Shown: positions 1-5,724, counted from the first letter of the stretch. The stretch is 7,023 nucleotides of DNA from Oscillospiraceae bacterium (GCA_031281115.1 JAITFV010000212.1:1-7023); one strand, 5' to 3'. The notes: generated from the sequence alone by a model not told the origin. Program-made: numbers and translations.

Positions 1-92
1 TTCCACAGTTTCAATTTAAACGGGTTTCCGCTGCGTGAGCGCAGCGGGCGCTGTCGCAACAGCGCAAGCCCCTTTAACTTAAAAAGCGAAAC
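1..92. repeat. Left copy of 92-bp terminal direct repeat
   Basis: Bases 1-92 are identical, in the same orientation, to bases 6932-7023, the last bases of the window. I compared the two copies base by base and found no mismatch. The copy starts in the loop of one hairpin (whose left arm is present only at the right end, 6914-6931) and ends one base past the loop of another (71-109). It contains two complete GC-rich hairpins. The match ends exactly at both window limits. That is the expected pattern for a circular sequence opened with an overlap, or for a contig broken on both sides at a dispersed repeat. It encodes no protein that I can see. Confidence 0.97.
28..65. repeat. Twin GC-rich hairpins
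   Basis: Two perfect stem-loops abut with no gap. The first has an 8-bp stem, CCGCTGCG (28-35) and CGCAGCGG (40-47), around a TGAG loop. The second has a 7-bp stem, GCGCTGT (48-54) and ACAGCGC (59-65), around CGCA. Both recur at 6959-6978 and 6979-6996 as part of the terminal repeat. Neither is followed by a T-run on either strand, so they are not classical intrinsic terminators. They look like a REP/BIME-style palindromic repeat. The second stem resembles the small stem at 5725-5737. Confidence 0.85.
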
Positions 93-109
93 GCTTTTTA
101 AGTTAAAGG
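71..109. repeat. Perfect 18-bp stem hairpin
   Basis: The left arm CCTTTAACTTAAAAAGCG (71-88) and right arm CGCTTTTTAAGTTAAAGG (92-109) are perfect reverse complements around an AAA loop. The stem is the longest uninterrupted one in the window. No T-run follows on either strand. Only the left arm, the loop and one base of the right arm are present in the right-hand terminal repeat, because the window ends there. As DNA it could form a cruciform. As RNA it would be a very stable hairpin between the two convergent genes if the ends are joined. Confidence 0.93.
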
Positions 110-293
110 ACTATATCACCGTATATATTGAACTCGTCATTGTTAAAGCTCGTTCTGTATGTTTGTTGAGCGTGTTTATCCCATTCGCTGACGAAAACCG
201 TTTTTAACTGATATAGATACGAAATGTAGGGAACGACGCCCTACTTCACAAATCAATACATACGTCCAACAGAGCTTTAGATTAAGAAGATTA
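110..293. other. Unassigned non-coding stretch
   Basis: Together with the hairpins to its left this completes 315 bases without a gene. I find no convincing ORF, tRNA or rRNA. It contains a small stem-loop, GTAGGG (226-231) pairing with CCCTAC (239-244). Around that is a loose inverted repeat: AAAGCTC (145-151) pairs with GAGCTTT (272-278), and GTATGT (157-162) pairs with ACATAC (258-263). This could be a remnant of a small palindromic element or a structured RNA, but the pairing is interrupted and could be chance. It lies downstream of the DUF6273 gene. Confidence 0.35.
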
Positions 294-312
294 GCTTTGC
301 CTACGGCAAAGC
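294..312 (-). terminator. Probable terminator of the DUF6273 gene
   Basis: An 8-bp perfect stem, GCTTTGCC (294-301) and GGCAAAGC (305-312), with a three-base loop lies three bases beyond the TAA stop of the minus-strand gene. On that strand it is followed by taatcttcttaat, only moderately T-rich, so terminator strength is uncertain. A second reading is possible. A short hairpin just past the stop of a lectin-like gene is also where diversity-generating retroelements carry the hairpin that assists mutagenic homing. Confidence 0.55.
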
Positions 313-315
313 CGA

Positions 316-1206
316 TTACAGATTCAGCCACAAAGCGGGGCGAACCCCACCGTCGTTGTCGCTGACGTCGTAACCACTTACGCGGACAATACCGTCTTCG
401 CTGACAAAGGCGGCACAGTCACCATCGGTACTGGGCGACCGAAGCCACCACCAGATTGCTTCACCATTGGCGTTTATGGCTATTCTCGAAGCATTGTCTG
501 TGAAGTAAGTTTGGGCTTCATCTATGCTCAGTAAGAAAATATTATCGGTTGTGTTGTTTCCGCCCGCCGTGCCGTGTGTCGGATTATTACTGTTGATTAT
601 TGTTGTTTCAACAATCCGTCCTTGTTCTGATGACGAAAAGCTGTTGTAAAACTCACCGTTTAGATACTGACGTACAGTGCTGTGTTCCCATGTGATTTCG
701 CCGCCGTCTGCATGATAGGGTTTGCGCTCTGTTACATCTTCGGTGATGATTAATGCCCTGCCGTCCTGCACTTCAAGCACTCGCCAAAACACGCCGCCAA
801 AGTGTATAAGACTTCCTGCATTTATCGTGTTATTCGCCATTGTTATGTTTGTTAAGGCTTCATTTCCGCTAAATGCCGAACGTCCTATGTTGGTTACGCC
901 GCTCGGAACATGAACCTCCATTATTCCAGTTTGAAAGAACGCTCTATCGCCTATGCTGATAACAGGAACACCTTCGATTGCTTCGGGTATACCTACTCTA
1001 ACACGTGTACCAATGTATTGTGTAATTTCAATTCCTCCCGCAATAGCCCTGTACTCAAAATCGCTCACAGGGTTTTCTTCTATGGCGGGTAAATTGGGGA
1101 TTACAGGGGGGGTATCCTTGCCGCCTCCGCTATTGTCGTCATTGCCGCAGGCTGCCAAAGCCAGTACCATTGCCAGTGCCAGAATAATCGCCATTAATTT
1201 TTTCAT
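316..1206 (-). CDS. Secreted lipoprotein, BspA-like LRR plus DUF6273
   Basis: This is a predicted surface lipoprotein of 296 residues with unknown substrate. Residues 1-20 form a lipoprotein signal: MKK, a hydrophobic core, and LAAC with Cys20 as the lipidated residue. A Gly/Asn/Asp/Pro-rich spacer reaches about residue 48. Residues 50-125 resemble one or two BspA-like (LRR_5) repeats, with motifs such as IGDRAF and IGRSAFSGN. Residues 130-296 match DUF6273, known from many Clostridia, with FGGVFWRVLE near its start, WWWLRSPSTDG (252-262) and a terminal GVRPALWL. Families of this type are usually adhesion or binding proteins with a C-type-lectin-like shape; that is inference. The open frame extends 23 codons further upstream. 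I chose ATG at 1206 because the signal peptide begins there, AGGAG lies at 1217-1221, and the promoter at 1243-1271 starts transcription downstream of the longer start. The last 45 or so codons are richer in G+C than the rest, including seven consecutive NNC codons. Confidence 0.88.
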   Translation of the reverse strand: MKKLMAIILALAMVLALAACGNDDNSGGGKDTPPVIPNLPAIEENPVSDFEYRAIAGGIEITQYIGTRVRVGIPEAIEGVPVISIGDRAFFQTGIMEVHVPSGVTNIGRSAFSGNEALTNITMANNTINAGSLIHFGGVFWRVLEVQDGRALIITEDVTERKPYHADGGEITWEHSTVRQYLNGEFYNSFSSSEQGRIVETTIINSNNPTHGTAGGNNTTDNIFLLSIDEAQTYFTDNASRIAINANGEAIWWWLRSPSTDGDCAAFVSEDGIVRVSGYDVSDNDGGVRPALWLNL

Positions 1207-1242
1207 TGTGTTTTTTCTCCTGTTTTGTGTTTTTACTTTGAA

Positions 1243-1271
1243 ATTATAACATAATTTTGGTAAAATGTCAA
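1243..1271 (-). promoter_or_regulatory. Sigma-A promoter of the DUF6273 lipoprotein gene
   Basis: On the minus strand TTGACA (1271-1266), a 17-base spacer and TATAAT (1248-1243) form a perfect consensus promoter. Transcription should begin near 1236, leaving a leader of about 30 bases that includes the AGGAG site at 1217-1221. The spacer begins TTTT-N3-AAAA, as in two other promoters of this window. The TGA stop of the upstream hydrolase gene lies inside the -35 hexamer. The lipoprotein gene can therefore be expressed separately from the operon behind it, although read-through from that operon is also possible. Confidence 0.85.
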
Positions 1272-1897
1272 TCAAGATAATGATAAATCGGATTGCTTTT
1301 TTTCTCGCGTTCTATTGTTGTGCTCGGTCCGTGTCCGGGGTAGACTTTGGTCTCCGGCGGCAGAATAAACAGCTTGTTTATAATAGAATCCGCTAAATCT
1401 TTTTGGCTTCCTCCCGGAAAGTCGGTTCTGCCAAAGCTGTCTGCGAAAAGCACGTCGCCGCTTATGAGAATATTCTCATCTTCAAAGTAATAGCATATAC
1501 TGCCCGCCGTGTGTCCGGGGGTAGAAATTGCTTTAATTTTAAAGCCCGCGAGTTCTATTATTTCACCGTCTTTGAGTAAAACATCGGCAGTCACGGAGAC
1601 CGGCGTTCTCCCCATTTTCGCAGAGCCGTTATACGCCGGGTCTGTTAAAAAATATTCCTCGTCCTTACCGGCATAAACAGGCAATTTCAACGCTTCTTTC
1701 AAGCCGTTCACCGCGCCGATATGGTCAAAATGCCCGTGCGTGAGCAGAATGGCCGTTGGTTTCGTTTGCAGTTCTTCGCACTTTTCAATAAGATAATCCG
1801 CGCTTTCTTCGAGGTCGATGAGCAAGGCTTCACCGCCGTTTACAACGATGTAGCTGTTGGTGCTGACCATGCCTAATACTTCTGTGATAATTTTCAT
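1268..1897 (-). CDS. Metallo-beta-lactamase-fold hydrolase (glyoxalase II-like)
   Basis: This 209-residue protein is a cytoplasmic hydrolase of the glyoxalase II/YcbL branch of the metallo-beta-lactamase superfamily. The di-metal ligands are all visible: THGHFDH (His54, His56, Asp58, His59), His129 in STPGHTAGS, Asp148 in ISGDVLF, and His189 in YPGHGPST. GRTDFPGGS (157-164) is typical of the branch. The family hydrolyses thioesters such as hydroxyacylglutathione. Clostridia often lack glutathione, so the true substrate is unknown. The length is normal for the short branch, which lacks the C-terminal helical domain of classical glyoxalase II. An in-frame ATG 12 codons upstream exists, but the chosen start gives the family's usual N-terminus and lies four bases after the rlmN stop (TGA-AAAC-ATG), implying translational coupling. 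The only SD-like sequence, AAAGGAC at 1909-1915, is within rlmN and rather far away. It is the last gene of the HD-GYP operon. Confidence 0.92.
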   Translation of the reverse strand: MKIITEVLGMVSTNSYIVVNGGEALLIDLEESADYLIEKCEELQTKPTAILLTHGHFDHIGAVNGLKEALKLPVYAGKDEEYFLTDPAYNGSAKMGRTPVSVTADVLLKDGEIIELAGFKIKAISTPGHTAGSICYYFEDENILISGDVLFADSFGRTDFPGGSQKDLADSIINKLFILPPETKVYPGHGPSTTIEREKKSNPIYHYLD

Positions 1898-1901
1898 GTT
1901 T

Positions 1902-2882
1902 TCATAAAGTCCTTTCTGATGATAATTGTCCACAGGCAGCTTTTAGTTCGCTGCCGAATTCCTTACGTACAACGGCTCTTATGCCGCTTTGAATCAGTAT
2001 CGAATAAAAATTTGCCATTCGTTCCGTGCTTGAGCGCGCAAAGTTCAAACTTGTTTCATTATACGGGATAAGATTGATGTAACAATTAACACCTCTAACT
2101 AATTCCGCAAGTTCGCGGGCGTTATCGTCACTGTCGTTAATGCCCGCGAGCATTATATATTCGAGTGTTGTTTTCTTTTTACGAGTTTTCGTAAAATCTA
2201 TAATATTTTCTATGCTGTATGCGTTATTCACAGGCATTAAACGGCTTCTGATTTCATTATTAGGCGCGTGTAAACTTATTGCGAGATTGCATGAAATTTC
2301 ATGCAATTCATCAAGCTTCGGGACGCCGCAAGTCGAAATTGTAATATGCCGCGGGGCGGTGCCGCGCCCATGCCGATGTCCGATTATGTTGATGAAATCC
2401 ATGACATTTTCAAAATTATCGAGAGGTTCGCCGATACCCATAAGTGTCACACGGTTTATTTTTTCGCCGAGTTCTTCCTCGGCTTTTAATAATTGCAGAA
2501 CCATTTCAAAAGGCTGTAAGTCTCGCACCTTTTTCATAGCACCGGACTGACAAAATACACAACCCATATTACATCCGACCTGCGTAGAAATGCACAGTGC
2601 GTTTCCGTAATCATGCCGCATTAAAACAGCCTCAACCGAATTGTTATCATAAAGCCCAAAAAGCAGTTTTACCGCATTAGAGCAACTGCTTTTTTCAATG
2701 ATTTTAATACTTTCAAAGTTAAAATCTTTTTTTAATATTTCGTTGATTCGCGAACTTAAATCAAAGTTTGTTATACGCTTTCGATAGAGATTATTAAAGA
2801 TTATTTTTGCTTTGGCTTTGTTTTCGCCGCGCTCTGAAAAATACGCTTCCAGCGCATGAAATGTCATATTATAAATATTCAT
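1902..2882 (-). CDS. rlmN: RlmN-family radical SAM RNA methyltransferase
   Basis: This 326-residue protein belongs to the RlmN/Cfr family, which methylates adenosine in 23S rRNA (A2503; RlmN at C2, also tRNA A37). The radical SAM cluster motif is Cys104-x3-Cys108-x2-Cys111. Cys97, seven residues before it, and Cys317 in AACGQL correspond to the catalytic cysteines of E. coli RlmN (Cys118 and Cys355). MGIGEPLDN (148-156) is the SAM-binding motif, with SLHAPNNEIRSRLMP (203-217) and NLIPYN (270-275) also conserved. It is shorter than E. coli RlmN (384) and ends only nine residues after Cys317. The region before that cysteine reads KEFGSELKAACGQL, with a phenylalanine as I recall it in Cfr rather than the usual RlmN form. 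I still call RlmN, because the centre is RlmN-like. The ATG shares one base with the HD-GYP stop (TGATG), so translation is coupled. An in-frame TTG just before it overlaps that stop and is less likely. Confidence 0.87.
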   Translation of the reverse strand: MNIYNMTFHALEAYFSERGENKAKAKIIFNNLYRKRITNFDLSSRINEILKKDFNFESIKIIEKSSCSNAVKLLFGLYDNNSVEAVLMRHDYGNALCISTQVGCNMGCVFCQSGAMKKVRDLQPFEMVLQLLKAEEELGEKINRVTLMGIGEPLDNFENVMDFINIIGHRHGRGTAPRHITISTCGVPKLDELHEISCNLAISLHAPNNEIRSRLMPVNNAYSIENIIDFTKTRKKKTTLEYIMLAGINDSDDNARELAELVRGVNCYINLIPYNETSLNFARSSTERMANFYSILIQSGIRAVVRKEFGSELKAACGQLSSERTL

Positions 2883-4072
2883 CAACTATAAATATCCTGC
2901 ACTTCCTTCGCGGAAATATCAGCGTTATACATTTTTACGCAATAAAGCTCGGGTGTGGTGGATATTACAGTACCATCCTCGAGTTCAACCATAGGATATT
3001 TTAAATTCCGCTCGTTGACCATTATAACTTTAGCCACAGAACCATCAGATAAAATCATGAATTTGCCTTTCAGCTCGCCTATCATGCAATCAATGAACAG
3101 CTTGGTGAGTTTTACGTCAAGCATGGAATAGCCTTCCTCTGCGAAGTTTTCGAGAATTACAAAAGGTGACTGCGCTTCTTTGTAAGCGCGCTTGGCTATC
3201 ATAGCATCGTAAATATCTGAAATAGATGTAATACGTGCAAAATCGGTTATATCCTTCGCGGCGAGTCCGTAAGGGTAGCCGGAGCCGTTGAGTTTTTCGT
3301 GGTGCTGAAGTACGCCGAGGAGCAGTGCTTTTTCCCTGATGCCCGAATTCACTAACATTTCAAATGAGAAAACTGAATGTTTCTTAACAGTTTCAATCTC
3401 TTCTTTTGTCAGCTTCGCAGGTTTATTTATAATTTTTGCGGGAATAAGCAACTTACCTATATCGTGCAGAAGTCCGGTTTTCACGAGTTCATCGTGCCGT
3501 TTTTTATCGTAACGGAGCCATTTTGCCATAAGACCATTAAGAAATGCCACGTTAAGGCAGTGCGTGTGAAGATATTCGTCAACGCTGCGGATATTATTTA
3601 TACTGTCGATAATTAAAGAAATATCGTTGGTTTCGAGCTTTGCACCTATTTCAAGTACGAAATCATCGGTTCTGGCATTATCGACCTTTCCGCTCTCGGC
3701 AATTTCCGCAAATATTTTTTCGGTTTCAATTTTAGTTTCGACATACTGCCGCTTAACTTCTTCAAATTCAGGCGTAGGCGGCGGCGGTACAGTTTTCTTT
3801 TTAGGTTTCGGTTTCGGCGGCGGCTCCGGTTCCGGGGGCGGAGGAACCCAGCCTAAATCGACGCCGCGTTTCAAAAACGCTTCCAAATAATTTGAAGCAA
3901 TATAAACCGAATCGTCGGGGTCGGCCGCTGTGCGGAATCTCGCCAAAAGCGCCTCGGTAATGGTTACATTCTCGCAAAGATATGAGAACTCGCTGCCTTT
4001 TTTAACATAGGCTTTGCAGTCCAGCACTAACTCAAGCGGTATATTATCTATTTTTACTGCTACATATTCCAA
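2882..4072 (-). CDS. HD-GYP domain protein (probable c-di-GMP phosphodiesterase)
   Basis: This 396-residue protein probably cleaves the second messenger cyclic di-GMP, or a related cyclic dinucleotide, in the cytoplasm. Residues 1-75 form an N-terminal domain I do not recognise. Residues 76-101 are a linker made almost only of Pro, Lys and Glu. A helical stretch follows to about 150. The HD-GYP core is roughly 155-330: His171, HDIGK (203-207), His232, HHEKLNGSGYP (257-267) and Asp286 in SISDIYDAM. Asn262 replaces the Asp of the textbook HHExxDGxGYP motif; such changes occur in active members, and the metal ligands are intact. Residues 336-385 look like a small beta-rich tail. There is no signal peptide or membrane segment. 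The start is TTG. No Met codon occurs in the first 160 residues, and a strong SD (GGGAGGA, 4082-4088) lies at proper distance. It is first in an operon with rlmN and the hydrolase gene. Confidence 0.92.
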   Translation of the reverse strand: MEYVAVKIDNIPLELVLDCKAYVKKGSEFSYLCENVTITEALLARFRTAADPDDSVYIASNYLEAFLKRGVDLGWVPPPPEPEPPPKPKPKKKTVPPPPTPEFEEVKRQYVETKIETEKIFAEIAESGKVDNARTDDFVLEIGAKLETNDISLIIDSINNIRSVDEYLHTHCLNVAFLNGLMAKWLRYDKKRHDELVKTGLLHDIGKLLIPAKIINKPAKLTKEEIETVKKHSVFSFEMLVNSGIREKALLLGVLQHHEKLNGSGYPYGLAAKDITDFARITSISDIYDAMIAKRAYKEAQSPFVILENFAEEGYSMLDVKLTKLFIDCMIGELKGKFMILSDGSVAKVIMVNERNLKYPMVELEDGTVISTTPELYCVKMYNADISAKEVQDIYS

Positions 4073-4081
4073 AACTGTTAA

Positions 4082-4088
4082 TCCTCCC
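4082..4088 (-). promoter_or_regulatory. Ribosome binding site that fixes a TTG start
   Basis: GGGAGGA on the minus strand, nine bases before TTG at 4072, is the strongest Shine-Dalgarno sequence in the window. It is the reason for accepting a TTG initiation codon for the HD-GYP gene. It begins only four bases after the -10 box, so it would lie at the very 5' end of the mRNA. Confidence 0.85.
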
Positions 4089-4092
4089 TTAC

Positions 4093-4121
4093 ATTATAGC
4101 ATTGCCGTGTAATCCTTTAAA
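4093..4121 (-). promoter_or_regulatory. Extended -10 promoter of the HD-GYP/rlmN/hydrolase operon
   Basis: On the minus strand TATAAT (4098-4093) is preceded by TGC, giving an extended -10 element. TTTAAA (4121-4116), 17 bases upstream, is a 4-of-6 match to the -35 consensus. The predicted start near 4086 falls inside the SD, giving a leader of roughly 14 bases. Unlike the other three promoters of the window it lacks the TTGACATTTT core, which suggests separate control. Confidence 0.72.
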
Positions 4122-4131
4122 TTTATAGGGA

Positions 4132-4154
4132 TTGACAAGAAATAAAGTTGACAA
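4132..4154 (-). repeat. Tandem TTGTCAA motif upstream of the operon promoter
   Basis: The heptamer TTGTCAA (minus strand) occurs twice, at 4148-4154 and 4132-4138, with a 16-base period. It sits just upstream of the -35 of the HD-GYP operon. Two copies about one and a half helical turns apart could be a regulator site, but two heptamers in A+T-rich DNA are weak evidence. Confidence 0.35.
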
Positions 4155-4182
4155 ATCTGACGCAGGGTTTTTGTATTAATCT

Positions 4183-4971
4183 TTAATTTCTTGGCAGAAA
4201 TAATTCTCGCGTGATTGCAAGCCACTCCCTGACCAAGTATGTCGGCAGAACATAAGGCTGTGTTGGGGCGGCGATTGAGTTTATTTCATCAAAATACCTG
4301 CCCGCAATGATTCTGCCGCGCCATAAATGAAAGCCGTCTGAAACCACAACAATATCAAGCGGTAAACTATGCTCTCTGATAATGTCATTTGCAAAGGCGA
4401 TATTCTCAAAAGTTGAAGTTGAGCGTTCTTCTAAAAAAATCCGTTCTTCGGAAATACCGTTTTGCACAAGCCAGTCACGCATAACACACGCTTCGCTGCG
4501 GGTTTGCCCTTGTCCGATTCCTCCTGTTACAACGCAGACAGCACTTTCATCAGCAAGCAGATAGTCCCGCGCAGCAGCGAGCCTTCTCGCAAGCATAAGA
4601 GAGGGATTATCACCTCTGATTTGGCAGCCGAGCACAATAACAGTACGCTCTTTACCGGGAATAATTTCCGGCTCGTCATTCGCCGCAATAATTATATTTA
4701 CTGTAAGAAAACCTACATAAAACAATCCGACGGCAAAAATAACCATTAGAATAATAAACATAATAAAAAGTGTTTTTACACGCTTTATAAGCGGATAAAA
4801 CGCCCATATCAATATAACAGCCGCACAAAAAATAACTCCTGCTATATTTCCAAAGTTTGTAATTCCGACTGTCATAGGGAAAATGAATAAAACAAATAAA
4901 ATTCCAAAGAAAGGTAAAATTAATAAACCTGAGATTAATCTTTTTTTATTTATATTTTTAATGTAAATCAT
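4183..4971 (-). CDS. Membrane-anchored DUF218 (YdcF/ElyC/SanA-like) protein
   Basis: This 262-residue protein has three predicted membrane segments (about 13-33, 41-61 and 67-95) followed by a DUF218 domain (about 110-258). DUF218 hallmarks are visible: VIVLGCQIRGDNPSLM (111-126), GGIGQGQTRSEA (150-161), an acidic ERSTSTFENI stretch (182-191) and SDGFHLWR (211-218). The family includes YdcF, SanA and ElyC of E. coli, linked to SAM binding or to the cell envelope, but no enzymatic reaction is established. The N-terminal membrane block plus C-terminal domain is the usual layout in Firmicutes. With three segments the DUF218 domain would probably face outward, though topology is uncertain. ATG overlaps the stop of the radical SAM gene (ATGA), so the two are translated together. 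There is no good SD of its own and no promoter between them. No strong terminator follows its stop. Confidence 0.88.
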   Translation of the reverse strand: MIYIKNINKKRLISGLLILPFFGILFVLFIFPMTVGITNFGNIAGVIFCAAVILIWAFYPLIKRVKTLFIMFIILMVIFAVGLFYVGFLTVNIIIAANDEPEIIPGKERTVIVLGCQIRGDNPSLMLARRLAAARDYLLADESAVCVVTGGIGQGQTRSEACVMRDWLVQNGISEERIFLEERSTSTFENIAFANDIIREHSLPLDIVVVSDGFHLWRGRIIAGRYFDEINSIAAPTQPYVLPTYLVREWLAITRELFLPRN

Positions 4972-5579
4972 GAATAGCTCTCATTATTTCCTACAAAATG
5001 CCTTACGCGGAGCGGGATTTCCATGCTTTTAGCAAGCTCGCGGCATTTTTGAACTTGCTCTTCGCCGATTACATCAACAACCGTGAAGAAAACATTCGTG
5101 TGTTTTTTCGCCTCTCGCGCAAAATCAAGCAGCGCCGAATAAGTTTCCGTGCCGAATTTCGGCTTTGTTACACGCAGGTATTCTTCTTCATCGGCAGCGT
5201 TGAGGCTGATTGAAACAGAATCAAAAATTTCAAGCGAACTTAAAATAAAAGCAGGTTCAATAAGCTTTACAAGCCCGTTTGTGTTTAATCTTACAGGCAG
5301 ATTGCATTTAGATTTAATGTGTTCGCAGGCAGCAATTACAATTTCCGCTCTTTCTGTAGGCTCGCCGTAACCGCAGAAAACAACCTCGGTTAGTCCGTCA
5401 AGCTTAACCGCGCCGAACGCCGTCTTAATTTCGTCCAAATCCGGCTCGCGTTCAAGCCAAAGCGTCTCCGCGCTGCCTACGCCTTTGCCGCTTCCGCGAA
5501 GACAGAAAACGCAGTCACATGAACAGCGGTTTGTGATATTTACATAGAGTTTATCCCCTAAAGTGTAAAAAACAGTCAT
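4968..5579 (-). CDS. Short radical SAM protein (TIGR04100/TIGR04038-like)
   Basis: This 203-residue radical SAM protein has an unknown substrate. The [4Fe-4S] motif is Cys19-x3-Cys23-x2-Cys26, in a setting (VNITNRCSCDCVFCLR) typical of the TIGR04100 and TatD-associated TIGR04038 families as I remember them. VFCGYGEPTER (67-77) is the SAM-binding GGE-like motif. LNTNGL (98-103) and SVSISLNA (121-128) are further core strands, and the chain ends RVRHFVGNNE. At this length it has only a partial barrel and no extra iron-sulfur domain. The related families are usually annotated without a reaction. No tatD gene is in the window; the partner here is a DUF218 membrane protein. The ATG is the only plausible start, since the next Met is near residue 186. 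No SD precedes it, and the -10 box ends six bases upstream, so a leaderless mRNA is predicted. Confidence 0.9.
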   Translation of the reverse strand: MTVFYTLGDKLYVNITNRCSCDCVFCLRGSGKGVGSAETLWLEREPDLDEIKTAFGAVKLDGLTEVVFCGYGEPTERAEIVIAACEHIKSKCNLPVRLNTNGLVKLIEPAFILSSLEIFDSVSISLNAADEEEYLRVTKPKFGTETYSALLDFAREAKKHTNVFFTVVDVIGEEQVQKCRELAKSMEIPLRVRHFVGNNESYS

Positions 5580-5585
5580 AAGTGT

Positions 5586-5614
5586 ATTATATATTTATTT
5601 TATGAAAATGTCAA
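5586..5614 (-). promoter_or_regulatory. Perfect-consensus promoter predicted to give a leaderless mRNA
   Basis: On the minus strand TTGACA (5614-5609), a 17-base spacer and TATAAT (5591-5586) are both perfect. Six bases then separate the -10 from the ATG at 5579, so the expected start point is the A of the start codon or within a base or two of it. An A-rich stretch upstream of the -35 (aaacaaaaac) could act as an UP element. The spacer carries the TTTT-N3-AAAA core shared with two other promoters. Confidence 0.85.
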
Positions 5615-5724
5615 GTTTTTGTTTAAATTACATATGATTTGCTATGAAAATCAACTTTTTTAAATCTTTTAGAATCTGTCCTAATAGAAAAAACCACACC
5701 GCTTAAACAGCAAAATTTACACCA

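Noticed and set aside
1..109. Tandem hairpins as a CRISPR array, attC site or plasmid replication origin
   Set aside because: There are no regularly spaced repeats with spacers, no integron-type core sites and no replication or integrase gene in the window.
1207..1275. Longer N-terminus for the DUF6273 protein, 23 extra residues
   Set aside because: It would place a charged stretch before the lipoprotein signal, and the promoter's predicted start lies downstream of that start codon.
1898..1933. Start of the hydrolase 12 codons further upstream
   Set aside because: The family normally begins close to MKIITEVLG, and the extension lies inside the rlmN coding end with no better SD.
2785..2882. 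Truncated N-terminus of RlmN as a sign of a pseudogene
   Set aside because: The N-terminal helical domain is short but recognisable, all catalytic cysteines are present and the frame is intact.
3270..3305. Asn in place of Asp in the HHExxDGxGYP motif as evidence of a dead HD-GYP domain
   Set aside because: The His, Asp and Lys residues that bind metal and substrate are intact, and Asn at this place occurs in apparently normal family members.
3627..3890. Plus-strand open frame coding a Gly-rich protein
   Set aside because: It is the antisense of the proline-rich linker of the HD-GYP gene, where the Pro codons read as Gly. It has no RBS or promoter.
4148..4179. A plus-strand TTGACA at 4148-4153 with a TATTAA downstream
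   Set aside because: Spacing to TATTAA is 20 bases, the alternative at 17 bases is poor, and no plus-strand gene follows.
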